DNA of 52,386 nt from Sulfuriflexus sp. (GCA_023134145.1 JAGLUW010000011.1:1-52386), one strand, 5' to 3'. Positions 40,611 to 50,513 are shown, counted from the first letter of the stretch. Made by a program: numbers and translations. The notes: generated from the sequence alone by a model not told the origin.

Positions 40611-41801
40611 CTATTTAAAAAACTCGACCTTCTGTCCATCGGTCAATGCGGCAATATCACGTGCAACAATTTTCACGCCGTCTTGCAGACCAGATTCAAT
40701 CACGATTCGATCTTTATCTCGGGTTCCCATTTTAACTTCACGCCGTTCTAATTGCGTACCCTTAATCACAAAAACATAACTTCGGCCATCTTCCTGTAAT
40801 AAACTACTCACCGGCACAACCAATGCCGATGCCTGCACCTGTAGAGGCAATTGCACCGAACCTAATGTGCCGGGTAACAAACCTTTATTATCAAGACGAA
40901 TTCGCACTGCATGGGTAAAGGTTGTTGGATCAGGATCGCTACGTATGGCGATTAATACGCCGGTTTGAGTTTTTCCATTTACCTGTAAAGAAACTTTTTG
41001 TTGCAGTGAAAGGGCCGCCGCTGTTGTGCCATCCACTTCGATATAAAGATCAATGTTCTCTAGGTCAACAAGCTCGATCGCCACCGCACTGGGGGTAACG
41101 TAATCACCTACCTCAATATTAACGACATTAACCGTTCCTGAGAAAGGGGCTAAAAGTCCCGTTCTCGTGAGGTTACGTGTTGCTCGCGCTAGTGCAGCAC
41201 CTACTGATTTTAAACGTGCCGGTGCCGTATCAACGCTATACCGTAATTGCGCTTCATTGGCTTGCAACTGAAGTAATTTTTGCGTGGCTTGATCGCGCCG
41301 CGATACCGAGACTAAAGATTCTGAACCCAACCGTTTTAAACGCTTCACTTCTTGCTGCTGTAAAACCACATCTTTAGCCGCAATCTCTAACAAACGTCGA
41401 TCACGTGCAACCGCCGCTTTTTCCATATCCAATCTGGCTGTCGCTTCAATCAAAGAATCACGTGCATCCGCATCTGACAATCTTAACAACACGGTTCCAG
41501 CTTCAATCAATTGCCCAGGTTCAACCAACCTTTGCTCTAACTGACCACTAGTTTCAAAACGTAACAAGGCACGATTTGCCGGCTGCAAACGCCCTGTTAC
41601 CGACACCTCGGGGTGGATAGTGGTAGCTCGAATAATCACGGAACTTACCTTAACCGCGACCAAGGCCTGTGGAGCTGGATTGTTCTCTGGCGCGGTCTTC
41701 AGCAATATACCGATAATAAGGACACTCAGGCCTAAAACAGCTCCAAGCAAAATAATCTTTTTAATCAATGGGTTAGATTTTATATCTGACACTGTCTTCA
41801 A
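40611..41801 (-). CDS. RND periplasmic adaptor (membrane fusion protein)
   Basis: 396 aa. N-terminal TM anchor at about 16-34, lipoyl/barrel-sandwich domain (LRFETSGQLEQRLVEPGQLIEAGT), a helical hairpin of about 120-190, and a C-terminal beta barrel with VVPVSSLLQEDGRSYVFV. It starts with TTG at 41801, AAGGA 3 nt upstream; a GTG at 41792 is possible. 6 nt before the pump gene. Confidence 0.92.
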   Translation of the reverse strand: MKTVSDIKSNPLIKKIILLGAVLGLSVLIIGILLKTAPENNPAPQALVAVKVSSVIIRATTIHPEVSVTGRLQPANRALLRFETSGQLEQRLVEPGQLIEAGTVLLRLSDADARDSLIEATARLDMEKAAVARDRRLLEIAAKDVVLQQQEVKRLKRLGSESLVSVSRRDQATQKLLQLQANEAQLRYSVDTAPARLKSVGAALARATRNLTRTGLLAPFSGTVNVVNIEVGDYVTPSAVAIELVDLENIDLYIEVDGTTAAALSLQQKVSLQVNGKTQTGVLIAIRSDPDPTTFTHAVRIRLDNKGLLPGTLGSVQLPLQVQASALVVPVSSLLQEDGRSYVFVIKGTQLERREVKMGTRDKDRIVIESGLQDGVKIVARDIAALTDGQKVEFFK

Positions 41802-41915
41802 TTATCCTTAATAAAAATTTGATGCTACAGCCATTCTATGCGATTTTAGTCGGCCTCACGAATTTTGGGGTGGGGATATCCGAAATAAACACGAAATAAA
41901 AAAGATAAATACGCA

Positions 41916-44591
41916 GTGAAATCAGCTCCTAAACGACTCATCGGCCTACTCGGCACTAGCCTTGTATTATGGCATTTACCTGTAGCGGTATCCGCTGCAG
42001 ATGCAACTGGCTGGAAGTGTACCAAAAGTGCAGCCGGCGCTTGGATTTGTAATGCGGGGACATCTTCTGCACCAAAACCTGCCGCAGCACCTATCGCTCC
42101 TATTAGCCTGCCAGATGGCCCAGTGACACCACCGGCGGAAAGCTTGCCTGTTCGTGAACCTATTCAAGCTACACCTGAGCCATCCCCTGAAGAAACTAAA
42201 CCAGCAGTCGTAGCAAAGCCTGCTCCTGCACCAACACCAACACCGGAACCTAAGCCAACACCCGCTCCTGTTGCTCCACGTCAAGCCATTCGCCCTGCGC
42301 CAGTAACACCTCGCAGCGTAGCCGCAGAAGATCATAAACCTGCGCCAACACCGACGCCAACAAAACCTATAGCCAAACCTCAAAGCACACAACAAATTGG
42401 TGGTGATGGTCCTTGGGCACTATGCCCACCGGTTAACCGTACTGCCAAGCTTGATATCAGCGATGCTGATCGTACTAACACCGAAATTAAACTTTCTGCA
42501 GATAGTGCCGAGCTTGCTAAAGATGGTGTATCAACATTCAGAGGCAATGTTGAAATTATGCGTGCTGACCAACGTCTGCTTGCTGATTCAGTTGATTATG
42601 ATCGTGATAAAGAAATTGCTTTGGCAAAAGGCAATGTCTCTCTCGAAGACAACACCATTGCGATTCGTGGTGATGAGTTAAAACTCAATCTGAAAGATGA
42701 TAAAAGCACAGTTCGTAATGCCAAATTTGACCTTTATGATAAGCATGGTCGCGGTGAAGCCGAAAAATTACGTCGTGACGGTGTTAAAAACACCACGCGC
42801 TTAAAGAACACTACTTACACGACTTGTCCTGCTGGTAATAATGATTGGCAACTAAACGCCGATAAGATCAAATTGAATCATAACGAAGGTTTTGGTCTTG
42901 CCACCAATGTCTCGGTTAATTTTAAAGGTATTCCCTTTTTCTATGCACCGATCATGACATTCCCGATTGATAATCGTCGTAAATCTGGTTTCCTAACACC
43001 AGCTTTTGGTAGTTCAGATGAGTCTGGTGCTGAGTTCTCTATACCTTATTACTGGAACATTGCAGCAAATCGCGATGCCACTATTACGCCGCGTATCCTT
43101 GGCAAGCGAGGCTTCCAATTAGGTGGTGAATATCGTTACCTCAGCAAACTCAGCGAAGGCACCGTCTCTGCTGAATATTTGGCGAGTGATAATGAATACA
43201 ATGATGAAGACCGTTACCTCTTCTCATACCAAAATACATCGAAATTCACACCACGCTTCCAAGTGAATACTGATCTTAACTACGCATCAGATAAAGATTA
43301 TTTCGAAGACCTTGGTAGCAATATTACCCTTTCCAGTACGACCCATTTAGAGCGTCGCATTGATGCAACTTATTCTGGCGACTTCTGGAATGTAACCGGT
43401 CGTGTACAGGGTTACCAAACGATTGACCGCAATATCGCGAGTGCTAACCGACCTTACGAGCGTCTGCCACAAGTTGTCTTCAATGCCAATTTGCCGGATC
43501 AACATTTTGGTTTGGATTACGGACTACGCGCCGAAGCCGTTCACTTCAACCGTGACAACAGCGTGACTGGTACTCGCTTTGATATTCAACCATCAATTAG
43601 CTTACCGCTGCGTAATAGCTACGGCTATATCACACCAAAGGTTGGCTTCCGTTATACAAAATATGATTTAGACGATAGCCTTGCCGGTCGCGATAGCAGC
43701 CCTGATCGCAGTGTGCCTATCTTTAGCATCGACAGTGGCTTGTATTTTGATCGCGACACCAGCTTTGCTGATCGCGCCATGACCCAAACACTTGAACCAC
43801 GTCTTTACTACTTGAAGGTTCCGAAACGCAATCAAGATAATCTGATTGTTGATGAATCAGGCCAGAGCGTTGTCTTTGATAGTGGTCTGTTTGATTTCAG
43901 CTTTGACCAACTGTTCCGTGAAAACCGTTTCAGTGGTGCTGACCGTGTTGGCGATGCCGACCAATTAACCGCGGCTGTGACAACTCGATTTATTGATAAA
44001 TCATCGGGCATAGAACGCGCTTCAGCCAGTATTGGCCAAATCTACTATTTCGATGATCGCGAAGTTACTCTGCCTAACGGACTCGTTGATAACGATAATA
44101 ATTCAGACATCGTTGCTGAAGTTAGCGCACGATTTACTCGCAGCCTCAGCGCCCGCGCAGGCATTCAATGGGATCCAAACGATAGCGAAACAGATAAGGG
44201 CGTTGCATCGGTACGTTACCAATCGCAAGATAAGCACATCATCAACTTCGCTTATCGTCACCGTCGCGATCTATTAGAGCAAACCGACCTATCGGTTAAC
44301 TGGCCTCTCAGCAATCAGTGGAATGCCGTTGCACGTTGGAATTACGCCCTCGACCAAGATCGTACAATTGATGCCTTTGCCGGTCTTGAATACGAAAACT
44401 GCTGTTGGATTGCCCGCGTTGTGGGTCGCCAATACATCAACGATCTCAGTCAAGATGACGAGAATTTTGCCATCTTATTCCAACTTGAACTCAAAGGCTT
44501 AACCAGCTTTGGCGATAGGGTCAAAAAGTTCCTCGGACGTGGTATTCTAGGTTATGATCGCGAATCAGGAAGCGATGACGATAATTTCTAG
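41916..44591 (+). CDS. lptD: LPS-assembly protein LptD
   Basis: 891 aa. Outer-membrane beta-barrel that inserts LPS. Signal peptide to about 27; residues 28-50 contain Cys35 and Cys45; a Pro/Ala/Thr-rich linker spans about 52-156; then an OstA/jellyroll domain (about 175-330) and the barrel. Cys170 and the Cys829-Cys830 pair (YENCCWIARV) correspond to the disulfide-forming cysteines of E. coli LptD. GTG start at 41916 with no strong ribosome site. Divergent from the RND adaptor gene. Confidence 0.96.
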   Translation: MKSAPKRLIGLLGTSLVLWHLPVAVSAADATGWKCTKSAAGAWICNAGTSSAPKPAAAPIAPISLPDGPVTPPAESLPVREPIQATPEPSPEETKPAVVAKPAPAPTPTPEPKPTPAPVAPRQAIRPAPVTPRSVAAEDHKPAPTPTPTKPIAKPQSTQQIGGDGPWALCPPVNRTAKLDISDADRTNTEIKLSADSAELAKDGVSTFRGNVEIMRADQRLLADSVDYDRDKEIALAKGNVSLEDNTIAIRGDELKLNLKDDKSTVRNAKFDLYDKHGRGEAEKLRRDGVKNTTRLKNTTYTTCPAGNNDWQLNADKIKLNHNEGFGLATNVSVNFKGIPFFYAPIMTFPIDNRRKSGFLTPAFGSSDESGAEFSIPYYWNIAANRDATITPRILGKRGFQLGGEYRYLSKLSEGTVSAEYLASDNEYNDEDRYLFSYQNTSKFTPRFQVNTDLNYASDKDYFEDLGSNITLSSTTHLERRIDATYSGDFWNVTGRVQGYQTIDRNIASANRPYERLPQVVFNANLPDQHFGLDYGLRAEAVHFNRDNSVTGTRFDIQPSISLPLRNSYGYITPKVGFRYTKYDLDDSLAGRDSSPDRSVPIFSIDSGLYFDRDTSFADRAMTQTLEPRLYYLKVPKRNQDNLIVDESGQSVVFDSGLFDFSFDQLFRENRFSGADRVGDADQLTAAVTTRFIDKSSGIERASASIGQIYYFDDREVTLPNGLVDNDNNSDIVAEVSARFTRSLSARAGIQWDPNDSETDKGVASVRYQSQDKHIINFAYRHRRDLLEQTDLSVNWPLSNQWNAVARWNYALDQDRTIDAFAGLEYENCCWIARVVGRQYINDLSQDDENFAILFQLELKGLTSFGDRVKKFLGRGILGYDRESGSDDDNF

Positions 44592-44607
44592 CACGGCGAG
44601 AACCCTC

Positions 44608-45891
44608 ATGCGTAGTTTGTTGTTTTTATTAGTACTTTTCACATCTATTTCGGCTAACGCCGCTATTACAACGGTTGATCGGATTGTTGCCGTCGTCAAC
44701 GAGGACGTTATTCTCGAGAGCGAACTAAACACGCGTCTCAAAACGGTACTCGGCCAGCTACAGCAACGTGGTACTCAACCACCCTCAGCCGAGGTATTAC
44801 GCCGCCAAGTTCTCGAAAGACTCATTATTAGTCACCTGCAATTACAAGTTGCTGAACGCACCGGCATTCGTGTTGATGACAAAAAGCTCAATTCTTCTAT
44901 CAGCGGTATCGCCAAACAAAATGGCATGAGTCTCAATGAATTTCGTACCGCCATTGAAAACGATGGTTTTAATTTCAGCGTGTTCCGTGAAGACATTCGC
45001 AAAGAAATGATTGTTAGCCGCATGATGCAACGTCGTGTACGCCAGCGTGTAAATATTACCGAACAAGAAATCGACAACTTCCTTTCTACGAATAAAAATA
45101 GTACCGAAGGCAATAAAGAATATCGCCTAAGTCATATTCTAATCTCATTACCAGAAGCCGCTAGCGCAGAACAAGTTGATGCCGCTAAAGCAAAAGCCGA
45201 CGACGTTATTTCACAGCTTCGCTCTGGTGTTAATTTCAAACAAGTTGCTGCTGCAAGCTCCGATGGGCAACAAGCATTTAACGGTGGTGACCTTGGCTGG
45301 CGCAAATCAGCACAACTTCCTTCTATCTTTAGCGATATTGCCACATCAATGCAGAAAGGTGATATCAGCAACGCGATTCGTAGTCCGAGTGGTTTCCACA
45401 TTATCGAGCTCTCTGATCTTCGTGGTATAGAACAACGTCATATGGTTAAACAGTCACTTGCTCGTCATATTTTAATCCGTAAAAATGAATTAACCTCAAA
45501 TGATGACGCGCGTATCCGCCTACAACAATTATTGATTCGACTTGAAGGCGGTGAAGATTTTGCATCATTAGCACGCGCGCATTCTGATGACCGTGGTTCA
45601 GCGGCTCAAGGTGGCGAATTGGGTTGGAGTAGCCCTGGCGCACTCGTACCAAGCTTTGAGCAAGAAATGGGTAAGCTAAAAGAAGGCCAGATTAGCCAAC
45701 CTTTCCGTACTCAATTCGGTTGGCACATTGTGCAATTATTAGAACGTCGTGAACACGATGACACCGATTCATTTTTACGCACTAAAGCACGTAAATTTAT
45801 TCGTGACCGCAAAACCGAAGATGCAACACAATCCTGGATACGTCGTATCCGTGATGAAGCCTTTGTTGAATATCGTCTCGAAGATATTTAA
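44608..45891 (+). CDS. surA: Periplasmic chaperone/prolyl isomerase SurA
   Basis: 427 aa, the E. coli length. Signal peptide MRSLLFLLVLFTSISANA, the N-terminal chaperone domain (VDRIVAVVNEDVILESEL), then two parvulin domains (SHILISLPEAA..., ARHILIRKNE...) and a C-terminal helix. It helps LptD and other barrels fold, consistent with its place after lptD. The ATG at 44608 with GGCGAG about 8 nt upstream is preferred; in-frame ATGs at 44554 and 44575 lie inside lptD. Confidence 0.96.
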   Translation: MRSLLFLLVLFTSISANAAITTVDRIVAVVNEDVILESELNTRLKTVLGQLQQRGTQPPSAEVLRRQVLERLIISHLQLQVAERTGIRVDDKKLNSSISGIAKQNGMSLNEFRTAIENDGFNFSVFREDIRKEMIVSRMMQRRVRQRVNITEQEIDNFLSTNKNSTEGNKEYRLSHILISLPEAASAEQVDAAKAKADDVISQLRSGVNFKQVAAASSDGQQAFNGGDLGWRKSAQLPSIFSDIATSMQKGDISNAIRSPSGFHIIELSDLRGIEQRHMVKQSLARHILIRKNELTSNDDARIRLQQLLIRLEGGEDFASLARAHSDDRGSAAQGGELGWSSPGALVPSFEQEMGKLKEGQISQPFRTQFGWHIVQLLERREHDDTDSFLRTKARKFIRDRKTEDATQSWIRRIRDEAFVEYRLEDI

Positions 45892-45905
45892 AATTCAATC
45901 CACTG

Positions 45906-45923
45906 CATCGCCATAAGGCGATG
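45906..45923 (+). other. Stem-loop upstream of pdxA
   Basis: Perfect 7-bp stem CATCGCC/GGCGATG with loop ATAA, 20 nt before the pdxA ATG. No U-tract follows. It lies where a ribosome-binding site would be expected, and none is visible. Confidence 0.5.
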
Positions 45924-45943
45924 TACGCTGTTACACTCTTGCT

Positions 45944-46915
45944 ATGACAACCAATGTAAAACGACTTGCTCTAAGCAGTGGCGAACCCGCCGGTATTGGC
46001 CCCGATCTTTGTCTACAACTGAGCAATAACACCTCAGCCGAGATCGTTATCATCGGTAACCGTGAACTCTTTCAGCAGCGAGCCAATGAACTCGGTATCA
46101 AGTTTAATCTAACTGATTATCAAGCCGAACAAGCTCCACGTGCCGGCCATTATTGCCTATTAGACATTCCCCTTAAGCATCGCTGTGTAACGGGAAAGCT
46201 TGATTCCCATAATGCGCATTATGTATTAGCCATGTTAGAACGCGCGGCGCAGGGCTGTTTAGATGGTGAGTTTGCGGCCATGGTTACTGCACCCATTCAT
46301 AAAGGCAATATCAATAATGCCGGTATCCCCTTTACTGGCCATACCGAATTTCTTGCCAAATTATGTAATACAAAAACACCCGTGATGATGTTAGCGACTG
46401 AAGGTCTGCGTGTTGCCTTAGCAACAACGCACATTCCCCTTCATCAAGTTGCCGAAAATATCACCACGGAAACATTAGAAACGGTACTCACTATTTTAGA
46501 CGAAGATCTAAAATCAAAATTCGCTATCAGCTCACCTCGCATTCTCGTTTGTGGACTCAACCCGCATGCTGGTGAAGATGGCCATCTCGGTAGCGAAGAA
46601 ATAGAAACCATCATCCCCTTACTTGAGAAGCTACGCACACAAGGTATGAACTTGATTGGCCCTCTTCCTGCTGACACAGCCTTCACACCCAATCATCTCG
46701 CCGAAGCCGATGCGGTACTCGCGATGTACCATGATCAAGGTTTACCCGTACTCAAACACATGGGCTTTGGCAATGCGGTCAACATTACCCTTGGCTTACC
46801 TATTATCCGCACCTCGGTTGACCATGGCACCGCTTTGGAACTCGCTGGTACAGGCCGAGCTGATTCAGGTAGTCTTGATATTTCTATCAGCACCGCCATT
46901 GATATGATGCATTAA
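45944..46915 (+). CDS. pdxA: 4-hydroxythreonine-4-phosphate dehydrogenase
   Basis: 323 aa. NAD-dependent step of DXP-dependent pyridoxal phosphate synthesis. SSGEPAGIGPDL at the N-terminus, TAPIHKGNINNAGIPFTGHTEF, metal-binding His in LATTHIPLH and MYHDQGLPVLK. Standard place between surA and rsmA. No Shine-Dalgarno is evident before the ATG. Confidence 0.97.
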   Translation: MTTNVKRLALSSGEPAGIGPDLCLQLSNNTSAEIVIIGNRELFQQRANELGIKFNLTDYQAEQAPRAGHYCLLDIPLKHRCVTGKLDSHNAHYVLAMLERAAQGCLDGEFAAMVTAPIHKGNINNAGIPFTGHTEFLAKLCNTKTPVMMLATEGLRVALATTHIPLHQVAENITTETLETVLTILDEDLKSKFAISSPRILVCGLNPHAGEDGHLGSEEIETIIPLLEKLRTQGMNLIGPLPADTAFTPNHLAEADAVLAMYHDQGLPVLKHMGFGNAVNITLGLPIIRTSVDHGTALELAGTGRADSGSLDISISTAIDMMH

Positions 46916-46940
46916 TAATTAATAATCAAAGGTTAATAAC

Positions 46941-47720
46941 TTGCAACACAAGGCACGAAAAAGATTTGGACAAAACTTCCTGACAGATGATCATGTTATT
47001 GATCGCATTGTGCAGTCTATCGGTATTCAAACTGAAGATAAGTTAGTTGAAATTGGTCCTGGCCAAGGTGCGCTGACACGAGAAATACTGCCGCTGGCAA
47101 ATGACTTAATCGTAATCGAATTAGATCGAGATCTAATCTTAGGACTCGAACTATTAAAAAGTAGTTATCCAGGCCTAACTATTCATAATGCCGATGCAAT
47201 GCGTTTTGATTTTAACCAACTAACCGATAACTCAACACCTCTCAGAGTCATCGGCAACCTGCCCTATAATATATCTACACCGCTTATTTTTAATTTACTT
47301 GCCCACGCAAACATCATTAAAGATATGCATTTCATGTTACAAAAAGAAGTCGTAGAGAGAATGGCTGCAACGCCAGGTAATGGGCAGTCAGGTCGATTAA
47401 CCATTATGGTTCAGTATCGCTGCAAGGTAGAAAAACTATTTATTGTGCCACCGGAATCATTTGACCCGCAACCTAAGGTTGAATCGGCGATTGTGCGATT
47501 GACACCTTATGCAGAACTGCCATTTATTGCAAAAGATGAAAAAGTGTTAGCTAAATTAGTAACTCAGGCCTTTTCTCAACGACGCAAGACGCTACGCAAC
47601 TGCCTTAAGACTTTACTTGATGTCGAACAAATTGAATCTTTAGGTATCGATCCAAAACGCCGACCAGAGACACTTTCAGTTGAAGAGTTTGTTAATCTTG
47701 CCAACTTGCTTGAAAGCTAA
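46941..47720 (+). CDS. rsmA: 16S rRNA m6,6A1518/A1519 dimethyltransferase
   Basis: 259 aa (KsgA). Modifies the two adenines in helix 45 of 16S rRNA. RKRFGQNFLTDDHVI, SAM motif VEIGPGQGALTRE, catalytic GNLPYNISTPL. TTG start at 46941 after AAAGG. Its stop abuts the convergent YqaE-like gene. Confidence 0.96.
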   Translation: MQHKARKRFGQNFLTDDHVIDRIVQSIGIQTEDKLVEIGPGQGALTREILPLANDLIVIELDRDLILGLELLKSSYPGLTIHNADAMRFDFNQLTDNSTPLRVIGNLPYNISTPLIFNLLAHANIIKDMHFMLQKEVVERMAATPGNGQSGRLTIMVQYRCKVEKLFIVPPESFDPQPKVESAIVRLTPYAELPFIAKDEKVLAKLVTQAFSQRRKTLRNCLKTLLDVEQIESLGIDPKRRPETLSVEEFVNLANLLES

Positions 47721-47909
47721 CTAACTTCCTGTCGCTTCTTTGATTTTCTTATCTGTATTATATTGACTAAGCGCATATACCGACCAGATCGCTGCAGGAA
47801 TCCAACCAATTACCGTAATCTGTAGTAATAAACAAAAGATACCCGCAACCGGTTTACCAATCGTAAAGAACTGTACCCAAGGAAGTAAAATCGCAAGAAT
47901 AAGACGCAT
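47721..47909 (-). CDS. YqaE/Pmp3-family small membrane protein
   Basis: 62 aa, two TM helices with the family signature (ILLPWVQFFTIGKPVAGIFC, then ITVIGWIPAAIWSVYALS). Pmp3-type peptides are linked to membrane potential and stress. AGGAG ribosome site 6 nt before the ATG. The organism usually carries the motif PP after LLP; here it is PW. Confidence 0.88.
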   Translation of the reverse strand: MRLILAILLPWVQFFTIGKPVAGIFCLLLQITVIGWIPAAIWSVYALSQYNTDKKIKEATGS

Positions 47910-47997
47910 TAATTTCTCCTAAATATTATTTTTACTTGCTGACTAAAGGACAAAAAGAAGAACACCATGCCCATTTTTTATTTAGCTTTATTACATC

Positions 47998-48375
47998 TTA
48001 AAGAAGAATACCAATGTCATTAGCCTCTCGTCCACCTCGCCATGCCCACTTCTTATTCAATTTCATGACATTACGCGCATTATAATTAGTATTACCATAA
48101 AAAAGAAAATCAGCCATTTCCTCACGTAAGACATCAAGAAAACCTTGGTCAATACGATACAGGCTCAAGGTGTTTACCGAGGCATCATGACGATATAAGG
48201 CGATAGCATAGGGAATATATCTTTTCTCAAGACCCAATGAGCGAACCGTTTTTTCTACTTGCTTAACGGTGTATTGAAGCGAGCCACCATATCGCTTCAA
48301 TAAAGCAGGGCCTAACTTCTGCACATAATCAGTCACTGCATCTTGCAGCGTATATGTGCTAAATAGTTCAAACAT
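47998..48375 (-). CDS. Uncharacterised protein
   Basis: 125 aa, no signal peptide or TM. Mixed alpha/beta composition with many Tyr and Arg: DYVQKLGPALLKRYGGSLQY, VEKTVRSLGLEKRYIPYAIA, a basic C-terminal WAWRGGREAND. I do not recognise the family with confidence. It lies 16 bp after the WbpE-like gene and may be cotranscribed. Confidence 0.75.
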   Translation of the reverse strand: MFELFSTYTLQDAVTDYVQKLGPALLKRYGGSLQYTVKQVEKTVRSLGLEKRYIPYAIALYRHDASVNTLSLYRIDQGFLDVLREEMADFLFYGNTNYNARNVMKLNKKWAWRGGREANDIGILL

Positions 48376-48391
48376 GACTTTTACCTACCTG

Positions 48392-49507
48392 CTAACCAAT
48401 CGCTTCAATAATTGTTGCAGCAATTCGTTCTGCATGTTCCATTTTCATCGCAGGGTAAACCGGCAATGACAATGCTTCGGTACTGGCCTTATCGCACACG
48501 GGTAGATCGCCCACCTTGTAACCTAAGTCTTTATAAACTTCCTGCAAATGTAGGCCAAGCGGATAACAATGCGAACTAGGCATACCATTGTCATTCAATA
48601 CGCCACGAACACGATCACGATCTGGCATACGCACGGTATAAAGATTAAACGCATGACCGCCATTCTCTGGCAGGCTTGGTGCAGTTACTGCAGAACCTGC
48701 AAACAATTCAGTATAACGCGCTGCAACTGCGCGACGCTTTGCTACATCAGCATCGAGTTTGCGTAATTTAATTCTTAATAATGCCGCCTGCACTTCATCA
48801 AGACGACTGTTGTAACCGACTTCATCATGCATGAATGGTGCGCTGGCACCGTGGTTACGCAATTTCTTCAATGATTCAACAACTGTGGCATCACTGGTCG
48901 TAATAATGCCGCCATCACCGTAACAACCTAGAACCTTAGTTGGGTAGAAACTAAAACCACCTGTTGTGCCTAAGCTACCAACACGTTTACCATTTAAATC
49001 GGCTCCGTATGATTGTGCAGCATCTTCAACCACGGCAAGGCCATGTTCACTGGCAATCGCATTCAGTTCATCCATACGCGCAGGATGACCAAAAATATGT
49101 ACCGGCATAATCGCCTTGGTCTTACTGGTGATCTTGGCTTTAACACTAGCAGGATCTATCGTAAAACAACCTGGCAAAATATCTGCAAACACAGGCGTTG
49201 CGCCGACCAAATTAATTACTTCCGAGGTCGCATAAAATGTATAGGGACTTGTAATGACTTCATCACCAGGGCCCACGCCGAGTGCACGTAGTGACAACAT
49301 CAAGGCATCTGTACCATTAGCACAGCTTACTGCGTATTCAGAACCCACATGTTCGGCAAGTTCTTCTTCAAAGGCTTGTACATTAGGACCAAGAATATAA
49401 CGGCCTGTCTTACCCGTTTCATGAATCGCAGCAAACCACTCTGCTTCCAGTTCATTATATTCACCCGATAAATCGAGGAACGGTATCGGATCATTTACGA
49501 CTGACAT
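48392..49507 (-). CDS. DegT/DnrJ/EryC1 sugar aminotransferase (WbpE-like)
   Basis: 371 aa PLP fold type I enzyme. PLP Lys191 in FYPTKVLGCYGDGG, Asp in VVEDAAQSYGA, SCANGTDALMLSLRALG for cofactor phosphate. With the preceding dehydrogenase it resembles WbpB-WbpE, which build UDP-GlcNAc(3NH2)A for surface glycans. GGAG 10 nt before its ATG; overlaps the upstream gene by 13 nt. Confidence 0.88.
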   Translation of the reverse strand: MSVVNDPIPFLDLSGEYNELEAEWFAAIHETGKTGRYILGPNVQAFEEELAEHVGSEYAVSCANGTDALMLSLRALGVGPGDEVITSPYTFYATSEVINLVGATPVFADILPGCFTIDPASVKAKITSKTKAIMPVHIFGHPARMDELNAIASEHGLAVVEDAAQSYGADLNGKRVGSLGTTGGFSFYPTKVLGCYGDGGIITTSDATVVESLKKLRNHGASAPFMHDEVGYNSRLDEVQAALLRIKLRKLDADVAKRRAVAARYTELFAGSAVTAPSLPENGGHAFNLYTVRMPDRDRVRGVLNDNGMPSSHCYPLGLHLQEVYKDLGYKVGDLPVCDKASTEALSLPVYPAMKMEHAERIAATIIEAIG

Positions 49508-50442
49508 GCGGTGATTTTCTCCTTGATAATATGCGCGACGCGAACGGCCTCAAGCGCAACTCGACCCGTCACTAGTGGCGTACCACCATTGCGAATGGTG
49601 TCGATAAAAACTTCTAGCTCATGATTAAGTGGTAAACGTGGTTCTATTTCGAGTTCTTCGGTTACAACACTTGGAAAGTCTTCACCTTCTTTAGGTGGTT
49701 GAGTCGAAGCCACGGTGATTTGCTGGTTGGTGTAATCCAGACCGTAGTAATGCTCTTGTTCAAAAACACGAATACGACGTTGTTGTTTATTCGAGATACG
49801 ACTCGCTGTGACATTCGCCACCACACCATTAGAAAACTCAAGTCGTGCGTTCGCGATATCAATGTGATCGGTAATGACTCGCGTACCCGCAGCAGAAATA
49901 TTACTAATAGGCTCGCCAACCAATGACATAACAATATCAATATCGTGAATCATTAAATCAGTCACCACATCCACGTCAGTTGCGCGCGCAACAAAAGGAC
50001 CGATACGCGTTACTTCCATGAAACGAGGATTTTTCACTCGCTTAGCGAGTTCCATCACACCGCCATTAAAACGCTCAAGATGACCTACTTGAAATAACAC
50101 ACCCGACTTTTCAGCTAGCTCAACCAACTCAAGTGATTCTTCGTATGAAGGGGCTAATGGTTTTTCCATCAGCATATGCACGCCGGCTTCCAAGAATGGT
50201 CGCGCCGTTTCAAGATGCAATGAGGTTGGAACAACAATACTCACCGCATCAACTTTACCAATAAGTTCAGCTGCATCGGTATAACCTTCGCAACCATATT
50301 GCGCCGCAATCTTATCGACGTTAGCTCGATCAACATCAACAACACCGACCAGCTCAACACCTTCAATATTGGAATAAATCTTCGCGTGAATATTACCTAG
50401 ATAGCCAACGCCTACAACGCCGACTCGAATGGGATTTGCCAT
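49495..50442 (-). CDS. Gfo/Idh/MocA-family oxidoreductase (WbpB-like)
   Basis: 315 aa. Rossmann motif VGVVGVGYLGNIHAKIY, the conserved MEKPLAPS Lys-Pro, and a C-terminal alpha/beta domain with the DLMIHDIDIVM motif. Probably oxidises the 3-OH of a UDP-N-acetylhexuronate to give the keto substrate for the next gene's aminotransferase. No acetyltransferase (WbpD) or glycosyltransferase is adjacent. Confidence 0.87.
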   Translation of the reverse strand: MANPIRVGVVGVGYLGNIHAKIYSNIEGVELVGVVDVDRANVDKIAAQYGCEGYTDAAELIGKVDAVSIVVPTSLHLETARPFLEAGVHMLMEKPLAPSYEESLELVELAEKSGVLFQVGHLERFNGGVMELAKRVKNPRFMEVTRIGPFVARATDVDVVTDLMIHDIDIVMSLVGEPISNISAAGTRVITDHIDIANARLEFSNGVVANVTASRISNKQQRRIRVFEQEHYYGLDYTNQQITVASTQPPKEGEDFPSVVTEELEIEPRLPLNHELEVFIDTIRNGGTPLVTGRVALEAVRVAHIIKEKITACQS

Positions 50443-50513
50443 GAAATCTACTCTAACTTGTTAATTAATCAGATTTTGCTGTCGCCGCACCGCGTCGACA
50501 CCATTAACAAGCC

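Noticed and set aside
41802-41915. SigmaE promoter before lptD
   Set aside because: No sequence close to GGAACTT-N16-TCTGA is visible; GGATATCC is palindromic but too short to interpret.
41976-42395. Cys/Trp/Arg-rich open frame antisense to lptD
   Set aside because: It is the complement of the Pro/Ala/Thr-rich linker; repetitive codons on one strand force an open frame on the other.
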